Below, in pieces: positions 35,800-45,318 of a DNA stretch of 64,000 bases (position 1 is its first letter; the number at the start of each line of letters is the position of its first letter). Origin of the DNA: a candidate division KSB1 bacterium. GTDB taxonomy: Bacteria; Zhuqueibacterota; Zhuqueibacteria; Zhuqueibacterales; Zhuqueibacteraceae. The DNA is taken from assembly GCA_034506255.1 (NCBI GenBank), contig JAPDPX010000006.1:248001-312000 (forward strand), written 5' to 3'. The notes under the pieces were generated by a model. The model was not told the DNA's origin. It saw only the letters and a program-made list of their open reading frames with translations, and searched no databases. A program made the position numbers and the translations under genes.

Positions 35800-36175
35800 T
35801 GAAAGCCATTATTCGCCTGAATCCAGCGCCCAGACGGATCCCATCAGCAGGGAACGCCGATTTGATCGCGACGCCCGGCCACCTGCGGCAGAGCAAATGG
35901 CTTCGAATGTGGAGGGGCCCTGACTGCGAAATTCGCCGTTTGTCGAAGGCGTTATCTTTTTCCTCCCACGAAAATGGCCTCCCCTCAAATCCCTTTTCCG
36001 TGGGAGTGCTGCTTTCGTGGGCGGAGTATTTTGGGTTGCTGCCGAAACCAACTCTTGTTTTCTCCCAAGAAAATACCCTCCCACGAAAATGCCTTTTTCG
36101 CGGAATTTCGCTTTCGTGGGCGGATTTGGGAGGTTGCTTTTCAAGCAAAGGTTGAATCTCAGCGCAGCTAGGAGC
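35800..36175 (-). repeat. Hairpin-array repeat (family B), copy 3 with doubled core (gap 35559-36393)
   Basis: Two tandem cores lie at 35962-36025 and 36061-36124, each with CTCCCACGAAAATG followed by inverted TTTCGTGGGCGGA. The flank GATTTGATCGCGACGCC (35860) is present, but in the opposite relation to the core compared with copy 1, so the copy is rearranged. The stretch 35690-35720 shares GTGTGGAGGAGCGCAGGCA with the repeat at 25372. No gene seen in the gap. Confidence 0.7.
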
Positions 36176-36393
36176 AGGCCCTCCCGAGCGGAACTGTTGC
36201 TTGTCCTCCCTTTCATCACGAAGCAGCGCCAGGAAATATTCCAGCGGAGCGAACTGTTTCAGCCGCGCTTCATCCGTTGCCGGGGGATTATTGCGCCACG
36301 AGATTTCCGGTTGCTTTTCAGCGTGAAATTGGTTTTTATGGAGCTGCGCTGCCGGAAAATGACGGGCTGGAATCGCTGGGAGCTGACTTTGCC

Positions 36394-38622
36394 ATGAACC
36401 CTTCATCACGGACTGAACTGCACGACGACAGCATGCCGGTGGCCGCGAAGTTGCCGGCGGCCGCGGACAATGGCCAACTCGCCAGCACGGTCAGCGCGAC
36501 GCTGCCGGCGCCAGCGCGCATGAACAATCGTGACTTGAGCTGGCTGGAGTTCAACGAGCGCGTGCTGGAGGAGGCGCGCGATGAAAGCGTGCCGATTCTC
36601 GAACGCCTGAAATTTCTCGCCATTTTTGCCTCCAACCTCGATGAGTTTTTCATGGTGCGCGTGGCGACCATCCGGCGGCAGATTGAAGCGGGCGTCACGG
36701 CACCCGGCCCGGACGGTCTGACCCCGGCGCAGGTGATGGCGGCGATCACGGAACGTGTGCACCAGGCGCACGAACGCATGGGTCAATGCTTCCGGGACCA
36801 GATCATGCCGGAGCTCATCCGCGCCGGCATCATCCTGGTCGATGAACAAAGTGCGAACGCCAAACAGGTGGCGTTTGCCGGCAAATATTTCCAAACCAAT
36901 GTGAAGCCGCTGCTTACGCCGCTCACCATCGACTACACCCATCCCTTTCCCAGCCTGCACAACAAGACGCTTTATTTTTGCGTGGAGCTGGCGCATCGCA
37001 AAAAATCCAAGAAAAAACTCTCCCTGCGCCTGGCGCTGGTGCTGATTCCCTCGCAGGCGCTGGGCCGGTTCGTGCAACTGCCCTCGGACAACGACAAGAA
37101 GTACCTGATCCGGCTGGATGACATCATTCGCCTGAATCTCAACGAGATTTTTCCGGGCGAGCAGGTGCTGGGCTGCTATGCCGTCAAAGTCGTGCGCGAC
37201 GCCGAACTGGATTTCGTGGAGGAGGAGGCCGACGATCTGCTCGCGACCATCGAGAAAAGCCTGATTCAGCGCCGCAAGGCTCCCGCCACCCGCTTCCTGT
37301 ATGATCCGGCGATGCCCCAGCGCATGCTGGCAACTTTCGTGCATGAGTTGAAGCTCTCCCCCAGCAACCTGTTTCCCGGCGGCCGCTATCATTCCTTCTC
37401 CGATTTCATGCAGTTTCCCGGTTTCAGCGCGCCGCACCTGCAATATCCCCCGCTGCCGCCGCTGCCGGTGGCGGTGCTGGAAAGGACCCGCGATCTCTTC
37501 GCCGTCATCCGCAGGCGCGAGGTGCTGCTGCACCACCCCTACCAGCGGTTCACCTACGTCGAAAAATTCCTGAAGCGCGCGGCGGATGACCCCAACGTGG
37601 TGTCCATCAAGATCACGCTCTACCGCATCTCCGCCAAATCAGAAATCGCCCGGGCGCTGGCGCGGGCGGCCAAAAAGGGCAAGCACGTCACCGCCATCGT
37701 CGAGATCAAGGCGCGCTTCGACGAGGAGGTCAACATCTCCTGGGCCAAGAAACTCGAAAAGCACGGCGTGCACGTCATCTACGGCGTGCCGCGTTTGAAG
37801 ACCCACTGCAAGCTGGCGATGGTCGCGCGCAAGGAAGCGGGGGCGATCCGCCTGTATTGCCACCTCAGCACCGGCAATTACAATGACAAGACCGCGCAAA
37901 TCTACGGCGATCTCGGCATGCTCACCGCGCGCGAGGAGATCACTCAGGAAGTCGCCACCGTTTTCGACATGCTCACCGGCGACCTCACGCCGCGACCCTT
38001 CAAATATCTGCTCGTCGCCCCGCATTATTTGCGCAGTGCCTTCGTCAGCCGCATCCGCCGCGAAGCCGAAAATGCCCGCGCCGGCAAAAAGGCCGGCATC
38101 ATCGCCAAAATGAACGCGCTGGTGGATGCCGACATGATCAACGAACTCTATGCCGCCAGTGCCGCCGGCGTGCCGATTCGGCTGCTGGTGCGCGGCATCT
38201 GCAGCCTGAAACCGGGCGTCCCCGGCCTGAGTGACAACATTTCGGCGATCAGCATCATCGACCGCTTCCTGGAACATGCGCGCGTTTACATCTTCGAGAA
38301 TGACGGCAACCGTGAATATTTTCTGTCCAGCGGGGACTGGATGACACGCAACCTCGACCGCCGCGTGGAAGTCGCCTTTCCGGTGCTCGACCCCGAGCTG
38401 CAGCAACAGGTGCAGGACATCATCGACCTGCAACTGGCCGACAACGTCAAAGCGCGTGTGCTCCTGCCCGACGGCACCAACTTCCGCCGCAAAATCGAGG
38501 GCAAACCGGTACGCTCACAGGAAGCCCTGTACGAATACACCCAGCGCTTCACCAGGCTGGAGCCGGAAGACAGCGAGACTGCGCTGCAACTGCACACGTG
38601 GCCCGGCAATGTCGAGCCGTGA
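36394..38622 (+). CDS. ppk1: Polyphosphate kinase 1
   Basis: 742 residues from ATG 36394 (frame open to 36277 through repeat sequence). It makes polyphosphate reversibly from ATP. N-terminal NNRDLSWLEFNERVLEEARD and LKFLAIFASNLDEFFMVRVA are diagnostic. The two phospholipase D-like catalytic domains carry His471 in RLKTHCKLAMVARKEAG (the autophosphorylated His by position), YCHLSTGNYNDKTA, and later GICSLKPGVPGLSDNISAIS and FLSSGDWMTRNLDRRVEV. Stands alone between repeat-rich gaps. Confidence 0.96.
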   Translation: MNPSSRTELHDDSMPVAAKLPAAADNGQLASTVSATLPAPARMNNRDLSWLEFNERVLEEARDESVPILERLKFLAIFASNLDEFFMVRVATIRRQIEAGVTAPGPDGLTPAQVMAAITERVHQAHERMGQCFRDQIMPELIRAGIILVDEQSANAKQVAFAGKYFQTNVKPLLTPLTIDYTHPFPSLHNKTLYFCVELAHRKKSKKKLSLRLALVLIPSQALGRFVQLPSDNDKKYLIRLDDIIRLNLNEIFPGEQVLGCYAVKVVRDAELDFVEEEADDLLATIEKSLIQRRKAPATRFLYDPAMPQRMLATFVHELKLSPSNLFPGGRYHSFSDFMQFPGFSAPHLQYPPLPPLPVAVLERTRDLFAVIRRREVLLHHPYQRFTYVEKFLKRAADDPNVVSIKITLYRISAKSEIARALARAAKKGKHVTAIVEIKARFDEEVNISWAKKLEKHGVHVIYGVPRLKTHCKLAMVARKEAGAIRLYCHLSTGNYNDKTAQIYGDLGMLTAREEITQEVATVFDMLTGDLTPRPFKYLLVAPHYLRSAFVSRIRREAENARAGKKAGIIAKMNALVDADMINELYAASAAGVPIRLLVRGICSLKPGVPGLSDNISAISIIDRFLEHARVYIFENDGNREYFLSSGDWMTRNLDRRVEVAFPVLDPELQQQVQDIIDLQLADNVKARVLLPDGTNFRRKIEGKPVRSQEALYEYTQRFTRLEPEDSETALQLHTWPGNVEP

Positions 38623-38839
38623 TGAACCGTTCGCGCCGTTGGAGCTGTTTTCGCCGCGCACCTGAAGAAGAGTGCCGATTAGTCCCGCGCGCGACCCCCG
38701 TTTATCCCGCAACCGTGCTGCACTCCTCTCACCCCCTCTGAGCGGCCTGCTCCGCCGGTGCGTTGCCCCTCGCTTTCACACGAAGCCCCATTGCGGACGG
38801 TCTCCGGCGCGGGAAGGGATGTCGGTGTCGGGATCAAAC

Positions 38840-38920
38840 GTAAAAAATCTCCCACGAAAGCGAAGTCCCACGGAAAAACATTTCGGGGGAGTTCATTTTC
38901 GTGGGAGAAAAAAGTCAGGC
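38840..38920 (+). repeat. Hairpin-array repeat (family B), copy 4, core only
   Basis: ATCTCCCACGAAAGCGAAG, TCCCACGGAAAAACATTTCG and TTCATTTTCGTGGGAG at 38848-38908 form a lone core without the long flanks, in the gap 38623-39471 after ppk1. Confidence 0.68.
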
Positions 38921-39068
38921 ATTCGTCACCCAGGCGATTTCATTTCAGCCCAAGCGGGGTCTGGAGGTCACGCCAGGGGTTTCGATGCAGCCCGAACAAT
39001 CCCCCCGGCCTTCGCCTGGGGAGAGCAATAGTGCGAGACCCGGCTTGTCCGGGTTGGAAAGTAATACC

Positions 39069-39326
39069 ACAACGTTAAGTTCTAAAATCCGCTCCGCAAC
39101 CCCAAACTGTCATTGCGGAGGAATTTGCCATGCCCGTATGGACACCCATCGGAATGAAAATGTAACGCAGACCTCTTGGCTGCAGCAGGCTGGAAGCCTG
39201 CGCTACGGTATTTTCGTGGGAATCTTCCCGAGTACCGGGATCGATGCTTATTCTGACATTATCCCAAACACTCAAAAAAATTCTTACAGAATGACATTGC
39301 GGGGGGAGGTGCCAACTTAACGCTGT
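39069..39326 (+). mobile_element. MITE-like element, copy 1 (258 bp)
   Basis: Ends ACAACGTTAAGTT (39069-39081) and AACTTAACGCTGT (39314-39326) are inverted repeats with one mismatch in 13. Inside, AAAATCCGCTCCGCAAC and CTGTCATTGCGG form the left part. A family A block with the hairpin GCAGGC-TGGAA-GCCTGC (39185-39201) forms the middle, and ATTATCCCAAACACTCAAAA with TTACAGAATGACATTGCG forms the right part. Left and right parts align with the inverted copy at 42913-43072. No coding capacity. No target duplication is clear here. Confidence 0.62.
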
Positions 39327-39471
39327 CCAGTGGGCAAACCCAACCCTGCCAGGTTCACCGTCTTCCCGATTTCCGGCGGGCCGTTGTTGCAGCCGGTAAA
39401 GGCGGCCTGCCGACAATGCGCCAACAGAAGGCAGCACGACGGAAAATTCCAGATTGCTTTTGCGCCGGCCT

Positions 39472-40650
39472 TCAATCCACCGCCAGCAACACCGCCTGCA
39501 AATAACGACCTTCGGGATGATACAGGCTGATGGGATGATCGGGGGCATGTCCGCTTTGCCCGAGAATGCGCACGCGGCGACCGGCATCGACCGCGGCCGC
39601 AAAAAGAATCTTTTGAAACAGCTCGGGTGAGACCGGCTGCGAACAGGAGCAGGTGAGCAACAACCCGCCCGGCGCGATGAGCTTCAACGCCTGCAGGTTG
39701 ATATCCTTGTAGGCACGGGCGGCGTTGTCAACCTCTTTTTGGCGGTGGGCGAACGCGGGGGGATCAAGAATGATGAAATCGAATTGCTGTGTGGTCTCGC
39801 GCAGGTAGCGAAAAAGATCGGCGGTGACGAAATTTTCCGGCAGCACCGCCAGGCTATTGCGCCGGAAATTCTCCTTTGCCAGCGTCACGGCGGCCGAGGA
39901 GGAATCCACGGTCACGACGCTGCGGGCGCCGGCTTTGGCGGCATAGACGGAGAACGCCCCGGTGTAACCGAAACCATTCAGCACGCTGCGGCCCGCGCTC
40001 AGCCGCGCCACCCAGGCGCGATTGTCGCGTTGATCCAAAAAGAACCCCGTTTTCTGCCCGCTGCTGACATTCACTTCAAACCACAAATTGTTTTCGCGAA
40101 TCACGATGGTCTCCGGCGGGGCCTCGCCGCGCACCACCTGCACCGTCGGCGCCAGGCCTTCCTCCAGCAGCGCCGGGCCGGCGCTCTTCTCGAAAATGCC
40201 GCGTGGCGCAATCACCTCCTGCAACACTTCGCACAACAGCTCGCGCCGCGCCGCCATGCCCAGCGTGCCGAGTTGCACCACCAGAAAATCCGCATACTTG
40301 TCCACGATCAAGCCGGGCAGCCCGTCGCCCTCGGCATTGACCACCCGAAAAGAGTCCGTGACCTCGGCCGCCGGCCACAGCCGCAGCCGGCTGTGATAGG
40401 CGGCCGCGATCCTCTCGCGAAAAAAATCGCGGCCAATCTCCTGCTCCTGCCAGGTGAGCAGCCGGCAAACGATTTGGGAACGGGGATTGTAGAAACCGCG
40501 CGCCAGGAAAGCAGCCTCGGCACTGTACACCTCCACCACCGCGCCAGGCTCGGCCGCGCCCTCCAGCCGGGCGACCGCGCCCGAAAAAATCCAGGGGTGA
40601 AACCGTCGCACCGCACGGTCACGTCCAGGTTTGAGAAAAAGCTTGGGCAT
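39472..40650 (-). CDS. RlmI-like class I rRNA (cytosine) methyltransferase
   Basis: 392 residues. An N-terminal PUA domain (LKPGRDRAVRRFHPWIFSGA and VEVYSAEAAFLARGFYNPRS) is followed by a central domain with FRVVNAEGDGLPGLIVDKYA and the catalytic methyltransferase domain: SSGQKTGFFLDQRDNRAWVA, VLNGFGYTGAFSVYAAKAGA, FDFIILDPPAFAHRQKEVD and LLLTCSCSQPVSPELF. This is the RlmI/RlmK (COG1092) family, which makes m5C in 23S rRNA in E. coli. Exact target not certain. Confidence 0.92.
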   Translation of the reverse strand: MPKLFLKPGRDRAVRRFHPWIFSGAVARLEGAAEPGAVVEVYSAEAAFLARGFYNPRSQIVCRLLTWQEQEIGRDFFRERIAAAYHSRLRLWPAAEVTDSFRVVNAEGDGLPGLIVDKYADFLVVQLGTLGMAARRELLCEVLQEVIAPRGIFEKSAGPALLEEGLAPTVQVVRGEAPPETIVIRENNLWFEVNVSSGQKTGFFLDQRDNRAWVARLSAGRSVLNGFGYTGAFSVYAAKAGARSVVTVDSSSAAVTLAKENFRRNSLAVLPENFVTADLFRYLRETTQQFDFIILDPPAFAHRQKEVDNAARAYKDINLQALKLIAPGGLLLTCSCSQPVSPELFQKILFAAAVDAGRRVRILGQSGHAPDHPISLYHPEGRYLQAVLLAVD

Positions 40651-41242
40651 GTGGGATTGCCTTTCTCCTCACCGCTGCCTGCCAGAAAGTGTCCGCGCGA
40701 AACCACCACCAACCGGCCGCTCTGGCGTCAACCATGCCGATGTAGGTTGCACCTGCGCAGCGCGGCTTTCAAGCCGCAACCAAATCTGTTACCGTGAAAC
40801 CGCAAAGCCTGTCAATGCGGTAGTCAGCATCGATCTGCTGGCCGTCATATGGAGTCGGTGGCAATCCTTCGCGATCCCCTCGTAAACCGCGCTCGCGCCG
40901 TTTTCAAGCATGACACTGTTGCCAGGCCAACCCCAACGCGTGAAGCCAGCCATGCCATTCTCTTTGTGTTCTTGGCGCCCTTGGCGGTTCAAAAAATCTT
41001 CGCGATTATGATAGTTTTTTCCGGGGTAATACTGTATGCACGAGCAACCAACCCATCGGCGGTCTGCCCCGGCGCGGAAAGCCTGCAAGCAAAATATTCC
41101 CGCGACGGCCCGGCCATTGCCGGGAGCGTGTCCGAATGACGGCCGTGCTTGTTTTAGGGACAACCGCCGTGCCCGCGAAGCCGGGAAATTGCCGGAGGGA
41201 AAATTTCCTGCGCAGCCCTGCCGTGAGCGGCACACCAAAAAT

Positions 41243-41315
41243 TCTCCCACGCAATCAGAACATCCGTGCATGAGGACAGAAACCATTTTGGTGGGAGGGC
41301 GATTTTGCGGGAGAA
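41243..41315 (+). repeat. Diverged hairpin-array core (copy 5) and other repeats in gap 40651-41354
   Basis: TTCTCCCACGCAATCAG with CATTTTGGTGGGAGGGC and TTTTGCGGGAGAAG is a decayed family B core. The same gap holds a palindrome GCGGCTT-TC-AAGCCGC (40762-40777) and a short degenerate tandem TTTGTGTTCTTGGCGCCC followed by TTGGCGGTTC near 40966-40993. No gene was found. Confidence 0.5.
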
Positions 41316-41354
41316 GACGTGGCCCGGGCGCAGTCGTTGCAAAATGAAAATGTG

Positions 41355-42539
41355 CTACACCCTTTCCAGCAACAGGGCAATGCCGAGCCCGCCGCTGATG
41401 CACAGGGTGGCAAGGCCGCGTTTCGCCCGCCGTTTTTGCATCTCATGCAGCAGGGTCACTGTGATGCGCGCGCCGGTGGCGCCGATGGGATGGCCGAGGG
41501 CGATCGCGCCGCCGTTGACATTCAAGCGCGCGCGGTCGAAATGCAGCTCGCGATCACAGGCCAGCACCTGCGCGGCGAAGGCCTCATTCAATTCAATGAG
41601 ATCAATCTCGTCGAGACGGAGCTGGTGCCGCTCCAGCAGCCGGCGCACCGCCGGCACCGGCCCGAGGCCCATGAGGGCGGGATCGACTCCGGCCGTGGCA
41701 TAACCGGCCACGCGCGCCAACACGGGAGTCTGGTGACGTTTTGCAAAGGCTTCGGTGGCCAGCACCAACGCGGCCGCGCCATCAACGATGCCGGAGGAAT
41801 TGCCGGCGTGAACCGTCCCTTCCCGGCTGAACACCGGCGGCAGCTTGGCCAGGCTTGCCATCGTCACCCCGTCGCGTGGATGTTCGTCCGCCGTGATCAT
41901 CTGCTTTTCCCCTCTGCCCACCGTGATTTCGACCGGCACGATTTCATCAGCAAAACGGCCCTGTTTGCGCGCCGCTTCGCAACGGTGCTGACTCTCCATG
42001 GCGTAGCGGTCTTGTTCTTCCCGGGAGATGTTGTACTGTTTGGCCAGCGTTTCGGCGGTCTCGCCCATGATTTGACCGCACAACGGGCAGAGAAAACCGT
42101 CCTGATACATGGCATCAACGACTTTCTCATGGCCCAGCCGGTAGCCCCAGCGCGCCTTGGTAAGCAAATAGGGCACGCGGCTCATGCTTTCGCTGCCGCC
42201 CACGAGGACGGCTTCGGCGTCACCACATTTCAAGGCCTGCACGGCATTGAGCAGGGCGCGCAGACTCGAGCCGCAAGCCTTGTTCACGGTGTAGGCGGGA
42301 ATTTCATCGGGCACGCCGGCGCGCCGGGCGATTTGCCGCGCCGGATTGGGCCCGACACCCGCCGGCCGGGCATTGCCCATGATCACTTCATTGATTTGGG
42401 AGGGCTGCAATCGGGCGCGTTCGAGCGCGGCCCTGGCGGCGATGGCGCCCAGTTCAGGCGCCGTCATTTCCGCAAACACGCCGCCAAACTTGCCGATCGG
42501 GGTGCGCACCGCCGAAAGGATGAAAATGTCGGGGAACAT
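41355..42539 (-). CDS. Thiolase (acetyl-CoA C-acetyltransferase)
   Basis: 394 residues, standard length. It condenses two acetyl-CoA or cleaves 3-ketoacyl-CoA. The nucleophile is Cys89 in [16 protein letters not shown]. The other two catalytic residues lie in [15 protein letters not shown] (His350) and [12 protein letters not shown] (Cys380). The N-terminal [20 protein letters not shown] is typical of the AtoB/PhaA biosynthetic type. An enoyl-CoA hydratase gene (48260-49051) is nearby but not adjacent, so a shared beta-oxidation or butanoate-type role is only inferred. Confidence 0.94.
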   Translation of the reverse strand: MFPDIFILSAVRTPIGKFGGVFAEMTAPELGAIAARAALERARLQPSQINEVIMGNARPAGVGPNPARQIARRAGVPDEIPAYTVNKACGSSLRALLNAVQALKCGDAEAVLVGGSESMSRVPYLLTKARWGYRLGHEKVVDAMYQDGFLCPLCGQIMGETAETLAKQYNISREEQDRYAMESQHRCEAARKQGRFADEIVPVEITVGRGEKQMITADEHPRDGVTMASLAKLPPVFSREGTVHAGNSSGIVDGAAALVLATEAFAKRHQTPVLARVAGYATAGVDPALMGLGPVPAVRRLLERHQLRLDEIDLIELNEAFAAQVLACDRELHFDRARLNVNGGAIALGHPIGATGARITVTLLHEMQKRRAKRGLATLCISGGLGIALLLERV

Positions 42540-42912
42540 GAAAATTTCACCACCTCATTTTGCCTGGACTAATCGTGAACACATACCGCAGCATGATTTT
42601 GCAAACCACCTTCGCAGCGGGGACACGGCTTCCCCTCCCCGCCGCCCAGTTCTCCCGCACCGGGCTCGGCAGGAATACTCGCTTCCCCATGCGATCCCCC
42701 CTTGCACTGCACAACAACACGATCACCCGCAGAAATGTTTGCATGCTGTAACCCAACCCGGCAGGCCGGGATGATCGCGTCATGCCGCCTCAGGCGCGTT
42801 GCAACCCTGGCCATTGCTGCCGCAAGCTTGAGCGGCGCGCGATCATGCTGCGGCAGGGACAGGCCTGCCCCAGCTCAAGTCTGGCCCCATAGGTTCCCGG
42901 GCGGCCAACAGT

Positions 42913-43072
42913 GCAACGCCAAGTTGCCACCTCCACCCTCAGATGTCATTCTGTAAAAAATCTTTTTGAGTGCTTGGGATCATGCTGGAACAGGCTTCAA
43001 TCCCAGTACTGAGGAAGATTCATCCGTAATGACATTTTGAGTTGTGAAGCGGATTTCAAAACTTGACGTTGT
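42913..43072 (-). mobile_element. MITE-like element, copy 2 (160 bp), in gap 42540-43278
   Basis: Terminal inverted repeats GCAACGCCAAGTT (42913-42925) and AACTTGACGTTGT (43060-43072) match at 11 of 13 positions. Read on the minus strand, both flanks align with copy 1 (AAATCCGCTTCACAAC, AATGTCATTACGGATGAAT, then GATCCCAAGCACTCAAAAA and TTACAGAATGACAT); the middle family A block with its hairpin is absent. AGT occurs directly on both sides (42910-42912, 43073-43075), a possible target duplication. The rest of the gap holds only a 33-bp direct repeat. Confidence 0.6.
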
Positions 43073-43142
43073 AGTAGCATTCGCGGGGGATCATCAGCCT
43101 CGTCACCGCCGCAGTGCCCGGCAGGACGGCCTGGCGATTGCC

Positions 43143-43175
43143 TTGCCCTGCAGTGGCTTGCACGCTGCCGGAAAC
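43143..43175 (+). repeat. Left copy of 33-bp direct repeat flanking the DUF4258/DUF2283 pair
   Basis: Begins TTGCCCTGCAGTGGCTTG and ends CACGCTGCCGGAAAC. It is identical over 33 bases to 43972-44004, and similarity continues into GTTCTAC in both. Confidence 0.85.
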
Positions 43176-43278
43176 ATTGTTCTACTGGCGGGCTCCAGGC
43201 GTTAGTCATCTCCCGGCCATCGCGACGCAACTCGCCCAACCCGCATGAGGTTATTATGGCATGTCTACAGCCGCCAGG

Positions 43279-43485
43279 TCATGCCGGCATCGGAGCCATT
43301 TGATATTCAATCTGGTTTGGTGAAGCGACCCGCCGGGAAGCATCGAGGATTTCCAAGGATACCAAATTGCCGGCAGCATCGTAGTCCAAAATCACTCCCG
43401 GCTTGTCTTCGTCGCTTTCCGCAACCGCGGTCTCGGCAAAGATAATCGTGAGCGTATCCGTTGCGCGGTCATAGATGACTTTCAT
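43279..43485 (-). CDS. DUF2283 family protein (antitoxin-like)
   Basis: 68 residues from ATG 43485, whose ATGA overlaps the stop of the upstream DUF4258 gene. The sequence MKVIYDRATDTLTIIFAETA, then GVILDYDAAGNLVSLEILDA is characteristic of DUF2283, a small beta-rich family that typically accompanies DUF4258 genes. By analogy with toxin-antitoxin layouts it would neutralise the upstream product. The pair sits between two identical 33-bp repeats. Confidence 0.88.
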   Translation of the reverse strand: MKVIYDRATDTLTIIFAETAVAESDEDKPGVILDYDAAGNLVSLEILDASRRVASPNQIEYQMAPMPA

Positions 43486-43769
43486 GTTGCAGTTCTCCAA
43501 TACTTCGCCACTTTGCTGCTTCGATACACGGTTACCACATCCGGGGGAAAGCGGTCACTATCTACAAACACGCGCAGCAGATAAATTGTGGGCGGGTCGC
43601 CGGCTTGCAGCCGGGATTGATAAACTTCACGACCTTCACGCACGGTTTCGATCTGCTCCGGGGCGGCCAACACCCTGACCACTTCTGCCGCGGTGATTTG
43701 ACAACGAGCCATCTCGTCGCGGGCGTGGTCAGTGATGCGGTAGTTGGTAAGGGATTTTGTTTCCGCCAT
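43482..43769 (-). CDS. DUF4258 family protein (RelE-like toxin candidate)
   Basis: 95 residues from ATG 43769 (GAGAG just upstream; frame open to 43805). YRITDHARDEMARCQITAAE, VVRVLAAPEQIETVREGREV, then FVDSDRFPPDVVTVYRSSKV follow the DUF4258 pattern, a compact fold thought to be related to RelE/ParE-type toxins. It is translated together with the DUF2283 gene by a 4-base overlap. Toxin function is inferred from family context. Confidence 0.85.
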   Translation of the reverse strand: MAETKSLTNYRITDHARDEMARCQITAAEVVRVLAAPEQIETVREGREVYQSRLQAGDPPTIYLLRVFVDSDRFPPDVVTVYRSSKVAKYWRTAT

Positions 43770-43971
43770 GCTCTCGCTATTCGCCCCCCCTTTGACCGCA
43801 GCCATAAAATACTATGCAGAGACGACGCCAATGTCACTTGCAATCGGCAACCTTTGCAGCAGGGACACGGCTCCCCAGCAATCTCGCAGTAATATGTGCA
43901 CTGGCGCCGGTATCCCTGCCCGCAGACAAGATGTCCAATGCCACTAATTTTCAAACAAAACAAAAACTCCT

Positions 43972-44004
43972 TTGCCCTGCAGTGGCTTGCACGCTGCCGG
44001 AAAC
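43972..44004 (+). repeat. Right copy of 33-bp direct repeat (gap 43770-44105)
   Basis: Identical to 43143-43175. The same gap also shows a degenerate GCAGACAAGATGTC hairpin remnant at 43922-43935. Confidence 0.85.
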
Positions 44005-44105
44005 GGTTCTACCGGGTTGCAATTTGAGTTCCGGTAACGCCTCCGCTCGGCACGCCGACTCAAAAAATCCAAAGGGACACAACTCCCGGCGGGGCCACAG
44101 CGACG

Positions 44106-45306
44106 TCAGATGATGCCGGTTTCCCGCAGGCATTTTTCCACGCGTGCGAGTGAACGTTCCATGTCGTGATCGAGCCCCACCGACAGGCGGATCATACCGC
44201 GGCTCAGGCCCATCTTTGCCTGCAGCTCAGCGGGGATTTCCGAGGAGGTGCTGCTGCCCGGCGCGCTGAACAGGGTTTTAAAATACCCCAGGCTGACGGC
44301 AAGGCAGCCGACTTTTTCCTCCTGCATTTTGACCATCAGGGCGTCGGCGCGTTGTTCATCGCCAACATTCACCACCACCATGCCGCCAAACCCCATGCCG
44401 GGATTCATCAATGTTTGCATCAGGGCGTGATTGGGATGATGCGGCAGGCCGGGGTAATGCACCTCCAGCCCCAGCTCGTGCAGGCGCCGGGCCAGTCGCA
44501 GCGCATTGGCACTGTGCTGCTGCATGCGAATATGGAGGCTGTGCAAATTTTTCAGTATGCTTGCCGCGCGCAGGCTGTCGAGCACCGGACCGAGCAGCAT
44601 CGTGGCGCCGTGATTGATGTCGGTGAGGCGCTCGATGAAGGCGTGCGAGGCGCAAATGCCGCCCGCGACACAGTCACTGGTGCCGTTGATGAATTTGATG
44701 AGGCTGTGCACCACCACGTGGGCGCCCTGGCGCGCCGGGGTTATCACCATCGGACTGAAGGTGTTGTCAACCAGCAGCGTCAAACCGTGTGTGTCGGCGA
44801 ACTGGCGCAGGCGCGGCAGATCGGCCACTTGCAGCAACGGGTTGCTGATCAACTCGGTGTAGAGCACGCGGGTGCGGGGGGCTGCATGCCCGCGCGATTT
44901 CCGCCGGCTCGGAAAAATTCACAAAATGCGTGGTGATGCCGTAGCGCGGCAGAAAATTCTTCAGCAGGGCATAAGTGCCGCCATACACCGTCCAACTGCA
45001 GATGATCTCGTCGCCCGCCTGGCAGAGCTGCAACAGCGTGCTGCAGATGGTGGCCATGCCGGAAGCCGTGACCTGCGCGCTCTCCGTGGCCTCCAGCGCT
45101 GCCAGCGCCCGGCAAAGATAGCGGTTGATGGGATTCCACTGTCGCGAGTAGAGAAAACAGCCTTCGATTTCATGATCGCACACCTCCCGCATGCGCGCCG
45201 GACTGCGAAAGGTGTAGGTTGAGCTGTCGGTGATCGAGGGATTGACATCCCCGAATTCACCGAACATCAACAGATCTTGAATCTCGCTGGCGGGGTCGAA
45301 TGACAT
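44106..45306 (-). pseudogene. Cys/Met-metabolism PLP-dependent enzyme, interrupted by a frameshift
   Basis: Two overlapping minus-strand frames make one protein of about 400 residues. The N-terminal frame starts at ATG 45306 and reads SITDSSTYTFRSPARMREVC, then LAALEATESAQVTASGMATI and YGGTYALLKNFLPRYGITTH. The C-terminal frame resumes with RVLYTELISNPLLQVADLPR, HGLTLLVDNTFSPMVITPAR and the PLP-lysine region VVHSLIKFINGTSDCVAGGI. The switch lies at a run of six G (44876-44881 on the plus strand); removing one base joins the frames as ACSPRTRVLYTE. The family includes cystathionine gamma-synthase, gamma-lyase and methionine gamma-lyase. Either a sequencing/assembly error or a recent mutation, since both halves look well preserved. 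Last gene after aldehyde dehydrogenase and DUF1648. Confidence 0.85.
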
Positions 45307-45318
45307 GACGGTTTCTCT

